A stretch of DNA of 64,000 nucleotides. It comes from Strongyloides papillosus (taxonomy: Eukaryota > Nematoda > Chromadorea > Rhabditida > Strongyloididae). The notes under the pieces are model-generated. The model was not told the origin of the DNA, did not search any database, and was given only the letters and a program-made list of their open reading frames with translations. The stretch is from the NCBI GenBank assembly GCA_005656395.1, contig SRSI01000066.1, positions 496,001 through 560,000 of the forward strand, given 5' to 3'. Within the stretch, counting starts at the first letter, position 1, and each line of letters starts with the position of its first letter. Both the position numbers and the translations under genes were made by a program. Below, in pieces: positions 13,736 to 26,300 of this stretch.

Positions 13736-15135
13736 TTTATTACATTGGCTATAACCTTTTGTTGTTAAATAATAATTTTATTAATATTTAATTTGAATAA
13801 AGAATCTAGTACAATTTTATATTTTTTTAGTATAATGTTATTGAGCTTTAAAAAAGACAAAATTTAAATATTTTTGATTGAATTGTTAAGATTTTTACAA
13901 TGATACATGATAATGAATAAAATAGTTTAAAAAACATTATATTGTTTTGCAAAAATGTAAGAATAATTAATTTTTTAATTCTTCAGACGTTAATAAGATT
14001 TTTCTATCTATTGCAAAAGTGGTAATAAAAAATTTTTATGAACCAAAACCAATTTTTATGTTTTTAGATTAAATTATCTTTGATTTGCTAATTGTGGTAA
14101 AGTTGGATATATTACAAAATTGTTGTACTTATTGTATTCAATAAAAATTTAATAAATTCATTAATAATATTAAACAATTTTTAAAACCATATAAATATTT
14201 AAAACTGATATTGTTAAAAAGTCTTTTCTGAATAAAATATTCTATCTAATTATATACTTTACAAGGCCTTTTAATTATGTGAATATTTTTTTTGTTTAAA
14301 GTTTAGTTTTCTGTTTTTAAATAAGGTCAAAAAATTGGAACATTAAAAATTTTATGTCCCATAAAATTACATTATAAGTAGATAATATAATTATTTGTTA
14401 ATCATTTATTTAATTATTTAAAAACTATCTAACAATTTGCGTTAACTATGTGAAATAATTTATCATAGTACTATTATTCTATTTTTTATAGAAGAAATAA
14501 ATTTTGAAAAATAATATTTCGTAAAAGTAATATTTTTAATTTAATACATCTTTATTTTAAATGTATAACTTTATTCTCTCGCTTTATTGATGAATATTTC
14601 AAGAAGAATATATTAATACATCATCGTTACATATAATTTATATTTCTTTGTTAGTTTAATCGGTATTAAAAAATTTGTCATTTAAAATAATGACACTAGA
14701 CAAAACTTTTTATTTTTTTTAATTTGAAAAAAAGTTACTTAGTAAATAATAAATAGTAAAATCTTCTTTGTTATATTATCACTGAAATTTTGTTTCATAA
14801 AGAAATTATTGATAATTTTAATTTATTTTTCCAATATTTGTACAAAATAATTCAGCATTAAATATAACAAAATAAAGTTATATTACTAACCCCTATAATA
14901 CAAATCAAAATAATAATTCTTATCTCTTTAACATACTTTTTATTATCATTACTCTTTTGTCTAATATAATACTTCGATCATATACCTTTTCTACAATATG
15001 TAAAAGAGCCAATTTCATTTACTAAACATAAGTTAGAATACTTTTATGTGTTTTCAGTATATACTAACATCCAATTTATTTATAGGATAAATAAAAGTTT
15101 TGTTACATATTAGGAGATAAAAAAAAACTTTTACT
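13736..15135. other. AT-rich intergenic region
   Basis: 1.4 kb between the divergent starts of the Cys-rich gene (minus) and the mitochondrial carrier (plus), so it should hold both promoters. No open frame or splice pattern supports a gene. Acceptor-like TATTTATAG and ACATATTAG sites at about 15085 and 15112 precede the carrier ATG and could receive a spliced leader. Confidence 0.5.
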
Positions 15136-16108
15136 ATGACATCTAATAATAACCAGCAACAGTTTTCATATCTTCCCAAGATTTTAAATGGTGGAATTGC
15201 AGGAATAGTGGGTGTTACATGTGTCTTTCCAATCGATCTTGTAAAAACAAGACTCCAAAATCAAGTAATTCTTCCTGGTCAACCTCCAAAATACTCGGGA
15301 ATGTAAGTTCTCCATTTTTTTTATTATTGAACGACAAAATATATCATTTAGATTAGATTGTGCAAAAAAAACATGGATTGCAGGAGGTAATAATACTTTT
15401 GCAAAAATTCGTTCACTCTACTCTGGATCAGCTGTTAATATTTTGCTGATTACTCCAGAAAAAGCAATCAAATTAGTTGCTAATGACTTTTTCCGTTATC
15501 AATTAGCTGTACCCGGGCAAGAAAAACTCACAATATGGCGAGGTATGGTTGCAGGTGGTCTTGCAGGTCTATGCCAAATCGTTATAACAACACCAATGGA
15601 ACTTTTAAAAATTCATGGTCAACAAAGTACAGGACCAAAAATGTCAGCTACAGCCTTAGCGATAAAATTAGTAAAAGAGAACGGAATAAAGGGTTTATAC
15701 AAAGGAGTTACTTCAACATTAGCAAGAGATGTAACATTCTCAGTTCTCTACTTCCCATGGTTTGCCGCTCTAAACGATCTAGCTCCGAGAAAAAAAGACG
15801 GTAGTGGTGAAGCTGTTTTTTATGGGTCTCTATTAGCTGGTATCACAGCTGGAGCTTCTGCATCATTCTGCGTTACACCATTAGATGTGATAAAAACAAG
15901 AATGCAAGTTATTAAGGAAGGGTCCAACGAAAAGCCATATAAAAATATACCAGATGCTTTTATTAAAATAATTCGTCTCGAGGGAACTCAAGCATTATTC
16001 AAAGGAGCGGCTTGCAGAATGTTGGTCTTGGCTCCATTGTTCGGTATTGCTCAAGCAGTATACTACTTAGGAATTGCGGAATCCATGTTGGGGATTAAAC
16101 GAAGCTAA
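15136..16108 (+). CDS. Mitochondrial glutamate carrier (SLC25A18/A22-like)
   Basis: Inner-membrane carrier, predicted to import glutamate with H+ into the matrix. Exons 15136-15302 and 15352-16108 (49-base intron, phase 2) give 307 residues. The three carrier signatures are present: [15 protein letters not shown] and PLDVIKTR. Blocks [40 protein letters not shown] and the end ([21 protein letters not shown]) match the glutamate-carrier subgroup of animals rather than aspartate/glutamate or other carriers. Full length for the family. Start ATG 15136 gives the usual short N-terminus before the first helix. Confidence 0.92.
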
Positions 16109-16245
16109 AAAAAGGACATTTTTGTTCTTTTTATCATTATAAATTTAATAAATTGCTCTTATTTTGCAATTCTTAAATACATCATTATACATTCTCTTCC
16201 TTGTAGTACCTCATTCTTTCTTTCAAAATTACAAATAATCATAGT

Positions 16246-16498
16246 CTAATAAGTAAACGATTTTTTAGACAATCTTTTAGCAAGTAAAAAAAATCGAAAG
16301 ACTAAAAATGCAGAAACCCATGCAATACAACCAAATATTTTGGTAAGATTCTTCTGGATAATTTCGTTTTGCACCTTTTTCAACGGCTGGATTTTCGAAT
16401 GTCTCTCGCCAATTAAACATTTAATTTCCGATTTCCTGATAAACACATATTTTCACCAAGACAACTACACCGTACATCGGTATAAATCACACGTACAT
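16246..16498 (-). CDS. Possible small tail-anchored membrane protein, start codon split by an intron
   Basis: Tentative. An open exon 16435-16246 on the minus strand encodes a basic stretch (EIKCLIGERHSKIQPLKKVQ), one transmembrane-like helix (IFGCIAWVSAFLVFRFFLL) and a short basic end, then TAG. It begins right after a good acceptor (TTTATCAG). Upstream, a donor GTACGT at 16496 follows AAATCAAAT, and joining gives AT|G, an in-phase Met, for a 64-residue protein. An acceptor-like TTTTACAG lies about 25 bases further upstream. I do not recognise the family. It may instead be part of a longer gene, or chance. Confidence 0.35.
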
Positions 16499-16802
16499 TT
16501 GATTTCCCTTTAAAATTCCCTGTAAAATGATATCTACTTTCTTAATAGCTTGAAATTGTAGTTCTAAGATCAGACAAAATGTTATTCACTTATAAATTTA
16601 CTTGCAGTTAAAATAAGCAACAGGCAGACGATGCTACAGTTATTTATAGATGTCAAACATATAGGTGACTGTAACATAGTTTATATGGTCTTGCAACGAA
16701 TGATGACAAAAGGAGGGTTATTTGATGACATATTGTATTCAACATCCCATCTTAACATTTTTTCAACTACTTTTTATTTGTAACCATTCACGGATTCTTG
16801 TC
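16499..16802. other. Intergenic region upstream of the Aurora kinase gene
   Basis: About 300 bases, probably with the Aurora promoter. An in-frame ATG at 16725 would add 26 residues to the kinase, but they are hydrophobic and unlike Aurora N-termini, so I prefer ATG 16803. Confidence 0.45.
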
Positions 16803-17773
16803 ATGGATATTCCAGTCCCTCCACCTAGGACCAGAGGCCAGCTTCGTGCTTTAACACGAACGAATGATGACGATGCTACGTATGTTTTTACATGTTCAAA
16901 AATTAATAAATATCTTAGGTTTCTTTGTTTGTCTTCTTTTCAAATTGGTCGTCCTCTTGGTAAAGGGAAGTTTGGAAACGTTTACCTTGCGAGGACAAAA
17001 AAAGAACACTTCATTTGTGCCCTCAAGATTCTGTTCAAGAGTCAGCTTGAAAGTAACAGTGTCGAGCACCAGGTAGCTCGCGAGATTGAAATTCAAGGGC
17101 ATCTAAATCATCCTAATATTCTCAAGATGTACAACTGGTTCTCCGATGACAAGAAAATTTACCTTGTTTTGGAATATGCAGCTAAAGGAGAGTTGTACAA
17201 GGAGCTCCAGAAATGCAAGAGATTTGATGAACGGCGTTCAGCCAAGGTATGTTTTTTTTGCTTTGTGTTGTCAAATTACATATTTTCCAGTATATTTTAC
17301 AAGTCGCTGACGCTTTAAATTACTGCCACAGCAAAAATGTGATCCACAGAGACTTGAAGCCGGAGAATATACTTATTGGAATAGAGGGAGAACTTAAGAT
17401 TGCAGACTTTGGATGGTCTGTTCATTCTCCCAGTGACAACAGGAAAACGCTTTGTGGCACACTGGACTACCTCCCTCCAGAGATAGTTGCAGGTTGTAAG
17501 TATGACCACAATGTTGACAACTGGTCTGTTGGTGTGTTATGCTACGAATTCTTACATGGCAAACCACCATTTGAGTCCACTGATAGCAAGACAACTTACC
17601 GTTTAATTATGAGTGTTGAGTATAGAGTTGGAGACCACGTTAGTGACGGAGCCACTGATTTGATGTCACGACTTATTGTAAAGGCTCCAAAGAATCGTAT
17701 GCCGTTAGATGAAGTAATAAAGCACCCTTGGGTGTTATCACCTTTTTCGTCTGAGAAGATAAAGAATTTGTAG
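16803..17773 (+). CDS. Aurora mitotic kinase (AIR-1/AIR-2 type)
   Basis: Mitotic Ser/Thr kinase. Exons 16803-16879, 16919-17246 and 17291-17773 (introns of 39 and 44 bases) give 295 residues, close to C. elegans AIR-2 (Aurora B). Motifs: glycine loop GKGKFGNVY, catalytic Lys in [29 protein letters not shown], and activation segment [14 protein letters not shown] with the phosphorylatable Thr. The N-terminal tail is short ([14 protein letters not shown]), which favours the Aurora B subtype, but A versus B needs a tree. The coding sequence is visibly richer in G and C than its neighbours. The first intron is assigned because it removes a stretch unlike any Aurora and keeps phase; without it the frame is still open. 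Confidence 0.93.
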
Positions 17774-18048
17774 TTTTATTTTTTGTTTTGTATTTATTTG
17801 TACTATATTTGTGTATTTATTATTATATTGTACTTAACATTAAACTTTTTTGATGCATTTTTAAAATTTGTAGTTTCGTTTAGCGTTAGATATTTGAAAT
17901 TAGTATGTAAATATTTGGTCATTGATATGTATAGAATTACATAGAACTGTTATTCACTATATTGTGTGGCGATTTACACGTCCTTGGTGGAATCGCTTAG
18001 TTTTGGTCTAATTTTCCATAAAAAGATGGGCGTGGCCCCAGAAAACGG

Positions 18049-18121
18049 GCCTTCCTAGCTCAGTTGGTAGAGCGTTAGACTTTTAATCTAACGGTCAGGG
18101 GTTCGAGCCCCCTGGAGGGCT
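18049..18121 (+). tRNA. tRNA-Lys (anticodon UUU)
   Basis: Full cloverleaf. Acceptor stem GCCTTCC with GGAGGGC (one G-U pair), D arm GCTC...GAGC, anticodon stem TTAGA/TCTAA around loop CTTTTAA (anticodon TTT at its centre), and T arm AGGGG-TTCGAGC-CCCCT. Discriminator base is 18121. Internal A box (TAGCTCAGTTGGTA) and B box (GGTTCGAGCC) are intact. No intron and no encoded CCA. It sits alone, 275 bases after the Aurora kinase gene. Confidence 0.97.
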
Positions 18122-18124
18122 TAA

Positions 18125-18130
18125 TTTTTT
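18125..18130 (+). terminator. RNA polymerase III terminator of tRNA-Lys
   Basis: Run of six T directly after the tRNA, followed by a second T run at about 18133-18138. Standard for tRNA genes. Confidence 0.8.
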
Positions 18131-18860
18131 GCTTTTTTATAATCGTTTTGATGTTCAAATATGTCAAAATAAGACTGGTATTTTCATAACTCTAAAAGTC
18201 TTTCTTTTTTTCACATTTAGAGCTACATTGAACTAATTGTTCTGTTTACAGCACAAGTATCCACATCTTTTTGACGAATTTTAATTGTTTTTTAAAATTA
18301 GAACAATTCAGTTTTAGTTATTTTTAGTAAAGCAATCTAAAAGTACGGAGGTACCATATTTGTAATGTATAAAACTCTAGCACAAATTCCTCTTAGAGCT
18401 AATCTAAAATGGGGAATTTCACTACCCAACATAATGTACTTCGAATAAAATAGACATTGAAAAACATAATAGTAAATATTAATCTATATGTTCAATTGAA
18501 GTATTTGTTTCATTTCTATTTCCATTTAATTGAATTGAAGTCTCAATGACTACAGAAAAATTAGATTTTCAACAAAGTGGAAGCGAAGAAAATTTCCAGG
18601 ATGATCAAATTGCGCAATAAATAGCTATATTTAAGGGAGAAAGCATTTTAAAATAACATCAACGTGGTAAAGTACACGAAAATTAGCGCAAATTTGAGCC
18701 CACATACAGATATCAAATTCTATAAAAATTTATGGTAAACTTGAAACATGTACCATTTAGAAGAAAAATGTTTGGGTCTCGTTGCGATTTAAGGTAGACA
18801 AGGAATAACGTCTTGCTGTTTTAAACTATCTTTTGTATTAAAAGTTAGATTATTTTAAAA
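18131..18860. other. Intergenic region between tRNA-Lys and the RPABC4 gene
   Basis: 730 bases, somewhat less AT-rich than the deserts. A 24-codon plus-strand frame (ATG 18547, stop 18617-18619) is acidic and unlike anything I know; it could be an upstream frame of the next transcript. Its last codons cover a perfect ATTGCGCAAT palindrome (18609-18618). No other gene seen. Confidence 0.4.
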
Positions 18861-19078
18861 ATGGATATTAAACAATCAGTAGGATCTTCAAGACAAGAAC
18901 ATATGATTTATATTTGTGGGGATTGCCAAGCAGAGAATTCACTGAAAACTAAGGATGCTATTAAATGTCGGGAATGTGGACATCGCGTTTTATATAAAAA
19001 AAGGGCAAGAAAATGTAAGTTGATATCAGTATTCAATTATATTTTAAAATTTTAGTAATGGTTTATGATGCACGTTAA
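18861..19078 (+). CDS. rpb-12: RNA polymerase I, II and III subunit RPABC4 (RPB12)
   Basis: Smallest shared subunit of the three nuclear RNA polymerases. Exons 18861-19014 and 19056-19078 (41-base intron, donor GTAAGT, acceptor TTTTAG) give 58 residues, the same length as the human protein. The zinc-binding CGDC...CREC motif and YKKRARK follow the family pattern, and the second exon supplies only the conserved C-terminal tail ending VYDAR. Without the second exon the frame would run on to an unrelated tail. Start ATG 18861 matches the usual short N-terminus (M-D-...-MIYICG). Confidence 0.95.
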
Positions 19079-20331
19079 CAAGTTTTTTTGTACTGTTCTA
19101 ATCTTTTTCAATCATGAAGTACTATGGCAGAAGTTGGAATTTTGTTAGATGATAGCTTTTTTCAATATAAAGTTATTATTTCAATTTTTGATTGTTTTTG
19201 ATAATTTGGAATTATTAAATTTATAGTATTTTGTAATTGTTAGTGTATATTTTTTTATTAACTTCCGGATATTTCTCCTACTTTTACTATGAAAAATAAA
19301 TTTTTTTTCATAACATATATTTCCAATTAACAATTATATTTATAAGTTCTAAAATATTAGTTTTTTTTTCAACATGAAAGTGACTATACTAATTTCAAAA
19401 GCATTCCTACTGGTATTTTGTGTTCAAATTCTATATCTTCAATTATTACTTTCGACGATATCATTGAAAGTGATGTTTTGTATTTAAGTTCCAGAGTTTT
19501 TACGATAAAATTATAAAACATTCTCATAAAGAAATGAAAGAATATAACTATCTTTCTTTTTGTACAAGGATTACAATGATGTATTTTAAGAATGTTTTTC
19601 TTCACTTCAAAATATGTTTTAAGATTTTTATTTTAAATTATTTTTCAAAACAATTTATTTTCCTTCATAAAAAACAAAGTTTGAACTATTGTAATATTCA
19701 CTAGCTCTCATAAAGTACTACATCACAGTACTTGTCATTTTTAGAAAAATTTAATATATTTATATTATTTAACCGTTAAAAAATATTATTTTAATAACTT
19801 TTAAAAGTTGTTTTGTTAGTTTGTTTAAAAATAAATTTCCTACGCTGTTGTGTTTACATAGTAAAACGATCTAAAAACAACGGCTTTTTATGGAAAAAAT
19901 TAATATTCTTAAAAGAAATATAAAATAAATCAATTGTTATTGTTCGGTTAATTATAATATTAACTGATTAAAATAATAACTGTAATTTTAAATTTCCATA
20001 AAATACGAAAGACATAAATTAAAACTAAACAATTGATAGCATTTGTTGTTCAATTAACCTAGTATTTTATTTGAAGACATATAGTAAAAATTTAAAAGAT
20101 TAGAAAACAATTATTGAATTTAAATTTATTGGTGACTCATTAGATCAAAATTAATATTAACAATTTTCTATGTACAAATACAGTATACGCTTTTCCATTT
20201 TAATAATTTTTAAAATAAAAGCGGCGAGGACATGGTGGTCAACGTTGCCAAATTATGTGCTGCTTTTTATGTTTTACATTAATTTTTCCTCTACATCAAA
20301 ATTTTTTTTCTATTTTTAGAGATTTGAAATC
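19079..20331. other. AT-rich intergenic region upstream of arl-1
   Basis: 1.25 kb without a supported gene. A 73-codon minus-strand frame (19384-19605, GTG start) has somewhat protein-like composition, but I found no splice partners or family match. The arl-1 promoter presumably lies in the last few hundred bases, where a GC-richer patch (about 20220-20262) occurs. Confidence 0.45.
20302..20319 (+). other. Candidate spliced-leader acceptor upstream of arl-1
   Basis: T-rich tract ending in TTTTTAG at 20319, 12 bases before the arl-1 ATG and with no upstream exon in sight. This fits trans-splicing, which is widespread in nematodes. Inferred from sequence only. Confidence 0.5.
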
Positions 20332-20919
20332 ATGGGAGGAATGATGAGTTATTTCCGTAATCTTTTCGGTAGTAAAGAGCTTCGTATTTTAATTCTCGGT
20401 CTTGATGGAGCAGGAAAGACTACTATACTCTATAGATTACAAGTTGGTGAAGTTGTAACAACTATACCAACCATTGGATTTAACGTAGAACAAGTTACAT
20501 ATAACAATTTGAAATTCCAAGTATGGGATTTAGGTGGTCAAACTTCAATCCGACCATATTGGAGATGTTATTATTCGAATACTGATGCAATTATTTATGT
20601 TGTTGACTCTGCAGACAAAGATCGTATTGGAATTTCTAAGCAGGTAGATATACGGTGATTTGTATTTTTCTTTATAAATTTTCTTTAGGAATTATTATCA
20701 ATGCTTGAAGAAGAGGAATTGAAAACTGCAGTATTGATGGTTTTAGCCAATAAATCAGACATTCCAGGTGCTTTATCTGAAGTTGATGTGTTTAACGCAT
20801 TAGGTCTTGACAATATCAAGAATAGAACTTTACAGATTTTTAAGACATCAGCTACACAAGGAACAGGACTTGATGAAGCTATGCAATGGTTAGCAAATAC
20901 ATTAAAAGGTTCCTCCTAA
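20332..20919 (+). CDS. arl-1: ARL1, ARF-like Golgi GTPase
   Basis: Small GTPase of the trans-Golgi that recruits GRIP-domain golgins. Exons 20332-20643 and 20689-20919 (45-base intron, phase 0) give 180 residues. Features: N-myristoylation start MGG, P-loop GLDGAGKT, switch I PTIGFN, switch [23 protein letters not shown] (usually NKQD) and TSATQGTG. The [10 protein letters not shown] and MLEEEEL segments identify ARL1 rather than ARF1-6. First of four closely spaced plus-strand genes (277 bases to the next). Confidence 0.95.
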
Positions 20920-21180
20920 TGATATTTGTTAGATTTATATTATCATTGTAATTTGCAATCTAATTTGTAATTGTTTCAGCAGCCTTTGTGCATATTAATG
21001 TGTTTATACACTAACTATTTATTCGTCTACGTCAAAAAATTATTTAGTCATTCTATGAAATGTATTAATATTTCAAATATGTTTATTATCTAGAAATTTT
21101 AATAGTACTGTATTTCTTTTTTTTTTACCAGAATTTGGTTTTTTCCATTTTTATTTTTAATTTCCACTTTGATAATTTAA

Positions 21181-21196
21181 ATTTCTTATTACTTAG
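21181..21196 (+). other. Candidate spliced-leader acceptor directly abutting the SCYL3-like start codon
   Basis: T-rich tract ending ATTACTTAG, whose AG is immediately followed by the ATG at 21197. A spliced leader added here would leave no 5' UTR of its own. No upstream cis exon is seen in the 277 bases after arl-1. Confidence 0.5.
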
Positions 21197-22954
21197 ATGG
21201 GGAATAATGCAGGAACATTAAAAAAAGATTTTGTCATTGGATCACCGTTAAACATTAAAAGTGTTTTGTGGGATTCTATAAACCATTGTCAAAAGTTTGA
21301 TAGTAAGGATGTTAAAAAGCTACATGGGAAAGATTATATTATATTTATTAAAAATTTTCAACAAAAATCACAGATGACCGTTCAATATATAACTTGTCAA
21401 AATGCTATTCAGGTTTGAGTTGAAAAAGTTATAATAAACTTTTATGTTTAGAATTTAAAATTATTACGTCATCCTTATATCTTGGAATATGTGCATTCTA
21501 TCGTTACACCTACACAGATTTTGTTAGTTACTGAGGATGCAAAAGATTTGACAAGCTCACTAGTTTCGCTCAGTGGATTTGATGTTTTGACGGGTGTATA
21601 TCATATCCTAGAAGCTCTCGTTTTTCTTGAAACTAAAGCAGGTATGAGACATAATTCAGTGTGCCTTGAAAATATATTCGTCCTTAAAAATTGCAATTGG
21701 GTTTTGGGTGGATTAGAATATGCAGCAAAAATTGAAGATTCTCAAAATGTTCCAAAAACAGATATAAAAGGATTCGGTAGTATATTAGAATTTTGTTTTA
21801 GAACCATGATAAGTATAATGAGTGAGAAATCTCGAGATTCTATGGAGGATTTAATATTTAAAATAAATAATGACGAAATTATAACATTTGATGAGATAAA
21901 AATTAACTATCAAGATGCCTTTAATAATAATTTAGTTATAATTGAAAATTTTATAGGAAATTTGCCTTTGAAATCAACTATTGAAAAAGAATCTTTCTTT
22001 TCAACGATAATCGATGATTTAAAAACTATACCAAATCAAATTATTGGTGAAAGACTTTTAAAGTTATTTTTAAGTCCTTATATGTGGTTAGAAACACTCG
22101 CTCACAATGGATTTTATGATCATTTATTTAAAAGTGCCGAAGATGATGGAGTATTGACCATTATTAACTTTAAAAAATACCTAATTCCAGCTTTAATCAA
22201 TGAATTTCATGTCTATGAGATTGGAAAGCGTATATTTTTATTAAATTATTTCGAAATTTATATAAAATATTTCGACAGTATAACAATTAAAAAAAGTATA
22301 TTACCACAACTGGAGATTGGATTAAAAGATGTTGATGTGGAAATTGTTTCTAAAACATACAAAGCCCTTGGATCACTAGTACCTATAATTGGTGTTGAAT
22401 TAATCACAGGCAACAAGGCAAAAAAGATTTTTGCTGATGGAAGGCTTAGAAATATAGATTCCAATTTTGATAATGATTACTTGCAAACATTAAAAAGTAA
22501 TAAAGAGGTATTTGATAATAATGAAATGTTTGTTAATAATATTATGGAAAATGATTCCGTTAAAAGTATAGAAATAAAAGAAAATAATACAACGATTGAT
22601 TTAGTTAATATAAATAATGTAATAAATTCATCTAATGTACAAAAAGATACAAATTCTGACTACTCGACTAATTCAAAATCTAATTCAGTATTAAAGTCTT
22701 CTACACCAATTCCGGCACCTGAGATAGATTATTTTGCTGATATGGAACCTGAAATAGAAGCAGGACCAACATTAGATGATATTCTTATTCAACGAGCTGC
22801 TGCCGAAGGTATAATATTAAACAAAGATGGTAAAAATGATAAAATATCATCGAAATTTGCATTATCAATGACTGAGACAGATGAGACCTTAGCCGAAGAT
22901 GCATGGTTATCAGATTCGGAAGATTTAATAAATAATGTAAGGCAAAGTGGCTAA
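21197..22954 (+). CDS. SCYL3/PACE-1-like pseudokinase
   Basis: Member of the SCY1-like pseudokinases, linked in other animals to Golgi and cell-edge trafficking. Exons 21197-21412 and 21452-22954 (39-base intron, phase 0) give 572 residues. It starts MGN, a likely myristoylation signal as in SCYL3. The kinase fold is degenerate: HRD is replaced by RHNSVCLENIFV and DFG by GGLE, so no catalysis is expected. LKLLRHPYILEYV is the alpha-C/beta-4 region. Residues about 230-390 are HEAT-like helices. The tail is acidic and disordered, ending with an ALSMTETDETLAEDAW block. Assignment to SCYL3 rather than SCYL1/2 rests on the N-terminal MGN and overall match. Confidence 0.85.
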
Positions 22955-23386
22955 TTATACTTTTAAACACTAACTTGTTTTGTAATATTTAGACTGAATG
23001 TTTATAGTGAAATAGCACTATTTATTTCTACAAAAAAACCAATGTTGATTTGAAATGTTTTAACCAATAATTTTATTTTTGCCTTAACAAAAGTACTGCT
23101 ATTATATGACCTTAACAAATAAGTAATTTAAAAAAAACTTTTTATTCATAATATTGATAAAATATTTAATAAAAGAAACTAGTTTATTCTATTTCGCTTA
23201 CTGTTCTCTGCTTTTAGAAAATTTTGCCACACATCATTTAATTTATCTCAATACGAAATTGTTGGTAAAAGGCTGACTTTATAAAGGAAAACAAACGCAT
23301 TGAAATTGTGTATGTCTGAATCTTTACACATTTCACCAACCCGGTGTTTTCAACAATAATTTAACATAATTTTTGGTATTGTTAAA
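22955..23386. other. Intergenic spacer between the SCYL3-like gene and INTS3
   Basis: 432 AT-rich bases with poly-T and AATAAA-like words and no open frame of note. Confidence 0.5.
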
Positions 23387-26300
23387 ATGGAAAATACAGC
23401 ACCAAATCAGTGTTTTCAATCCAAAATATTTCTGGTAGATTCTAATTTTCAAATACCCGATTCAAACATTGAGGAAGTAGGTTATTTAATGTTGTTTAAT
23501 AATTTTTGATGAATTAATTTATTTTTACCATTTATAGCATTGGATAAAAATTCTTAATGATGTTAATGACAGGTTAGGTGATGTAAAAAGTGATGAAGAA
23601 GCATTGTCTGTCTTCCAAACAAATTTTTCTTCCGAATTATCTGACAAAAATTCTCTACCTATTCTAACAAGAGGTTGTTTTTATGGTTATCTGACAGATG
23701 AAAGCGAGGATGCTAAAGTAAGTTTCTTTTATTCCCTCTAATATTCTTACTTTCTAGTATTTTTATCTCTTAAAATCACTTGCTCTTGCTGAGAAAAATG
23801 AGATTCCATGGACACATTTATGTATATCCATGAATCAACTAGTATTAGATCATTTTCATTTACTTAATGTATCTGCAAGAAGTAAACTTTTCTCATTAAT
23901 TAATAGATTGATAAATGAAAATGTAATGATTGTAACGAATACATTAACAAATATTTTTCACGCTGTCTGTGGAAAAGATTTTAAACGTGAAAAAGATAAT
24001 TTCAAAGCTTGTATTGACCTTTGTGCGTTATTACTTCATTGGAAACGTTCAGATTTTTGTAACTCAAGCAAAAATAAGGACATTTGTTTTTTGTATAATG
24101 CAAGTTTAATGATACTAAGTAGAATTCTTATGGAATACGCGAAAGCTGAAAATTCTGAATTAGCAATGAAGAGTACTATCGCTGAATTTATTTTATTTAT
24201 TTTAACAGAAAAAACGTGTGAATTGACAGTCATGGGAAGAGAATTGTTTTTGGTATTTAAAACATTAAGCAGAATTAATGATATAAGTGTTGTCATTAGG
24301 AAATTACTTCAAACTGATCTTCTCAGAGAATCTAAAAATTATTCTTCACTAGATGATATAGCATTTAAACCGCCAAATCCCGCTCTGTTGACAAGAATTG
24401 TACCAATGCATTTATCTAAGAGAATTTCTTTTATATGTTCATTAATTCCACCAGGTATTAATGTTATACCAATGCGACATATGAATATTTTCTATGAAAA
24501 TCATATTTCTGGTCCACAGGCAACATCATTAGCTGGAGAAATTGTAAGGCATGTTATGTATTCACGTGATCTTATGATTTTTGGGCAAAATAAAATAGCG
24601 AATATTGTAACATGCGATAGACGTATATCCTTTATATGCATGTTAATGAATATGTTTATAAAAAATAATACTGATTTTTCGTATCTTGTACAACATCTTG
24701 TGTGGGATATATGTTTTTATAACGAAAATTTTGAATCTGAATTTATTTATGGGGACAAATCAAATTCTGGGGAATATTTTAAATTTTTGTCCATTCCCTG
24801 TAAAGTTATTATGTTTTACTTAAACACTTTCCAAACACCACAAATTTCAGTTATTTTTGAAGTATTATTTCAAATATGTGACTCATATAAAGGTAGTTCT
24901 TTTAAGTGTTATACCTCTTTTGCGAATTATTTGAAAGTGTGTAAGAAGCATTCATTTATAAAAGAACCACTGGATGTACTAGATCATGGAAAAATTACCA
25001 CTACAATAAAGGATAAATTTAAGAAGCATATGCCAGAGTTTTATCCAAATAAAACGAATACACCAAAGCCGACGAATTTAATGATGAATGACAATAGTGT
25101 TGGGCCAAGATTTATACCACCTTCAAAGTTTTCGCAAAAAGTAGATGGTACCAATAATTTGAATAAATTGCCCATTAAAACACCCAATTCACTAACAAAT
25201 TATAATAATTTAAATAGTGATGGTGCAAAAGAGTCTAAGAGGGAATTATTTAACAAAATTAAGAATACAATGAAATCAACCATGGCTGAAAATGGAAAAA
25301 CTACAAAAGACGAAGACTCCGTTAATGAAGGAAGAAAAGCATTATTAGGTTATGAGAAAGATAATGAAAAAAATAAAACAGTAAAAAGTGCAAAAAATGA
25401 AAAGAGTCCTCTTGATATTGCTGTTTCTAAACTGCCAAATGAACTACAACAATTATTTTATAATATGATAGAAACTATTGATATTAATTTAGAAGATTCT
25501 GGGAATCATATGCTTAATATACTAACATATTTAACAGAGAATTCTGATAGTGTTGATGATAATTTAAATTCCTTAATTAGTGATGCTCTTTCAATCATTT
25601 TCGACAATTTCTTTAAACAAGAATCATTCATTTCTGAAAAAGCTGATAAAAATAAGCAGAAAGAGTTTTTCATGCATCCCTTTTTTGTTCTTCCAAGAAT
25701 GATTAATACTTTGGATTCAAATGATGATTCAAGAAATTTACTGTTAAAGTTACTTTCATTATTAGTAGAAAAAATTAGCCAAGTCGGTTTCCTAGTATTA
25801 TATTTTTTAAATGAAGAGGAAGGTAGTGAAAATATTAATGATATGAAAAGTACTTTATACAAAGATTTATGGAGAATTTTAAATACCAATACTTTTGAAG
25901 ATCAATTAGGTCATGATTTGAAATTATGTAACACTTGTGACCATCAATTATTTTTTAAATGTCTACAATATGCTTTTAAAAAATATCAAAATGAATATCT
26001 AGCATCCGTTTCTCTAATGAAATTGATGTTTTACAGTTTAGATCCAAATCAATTAACAAATCTTCTCGAAATTATTGTAGATGACGATGATATAGCAATA
26101 TTTACAAAATCCAGTTTTCCTAATATCCTGCTAGATTCTGTTTCATGGCCAGATTATGCACAACGAAATTTATGGGATTTAATTGATAGTCAGGATATTC
26201 ATTTCGATTGGTATGTCCCATGCATGCATAAACTTGATATTGAAAAATCACCAATATTAAAACGTAAATTATATATATTATTCGCTTATCATCCCTCACC

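Noticed and set aside
19384..19605. Minus-strand frame with a faint resemblance to autophagy protein ATG5 (HKIPVGMLL)
   Set aside because: Only a handful of residues agree, there is no ATG start, and no neighbouring exons could be found.
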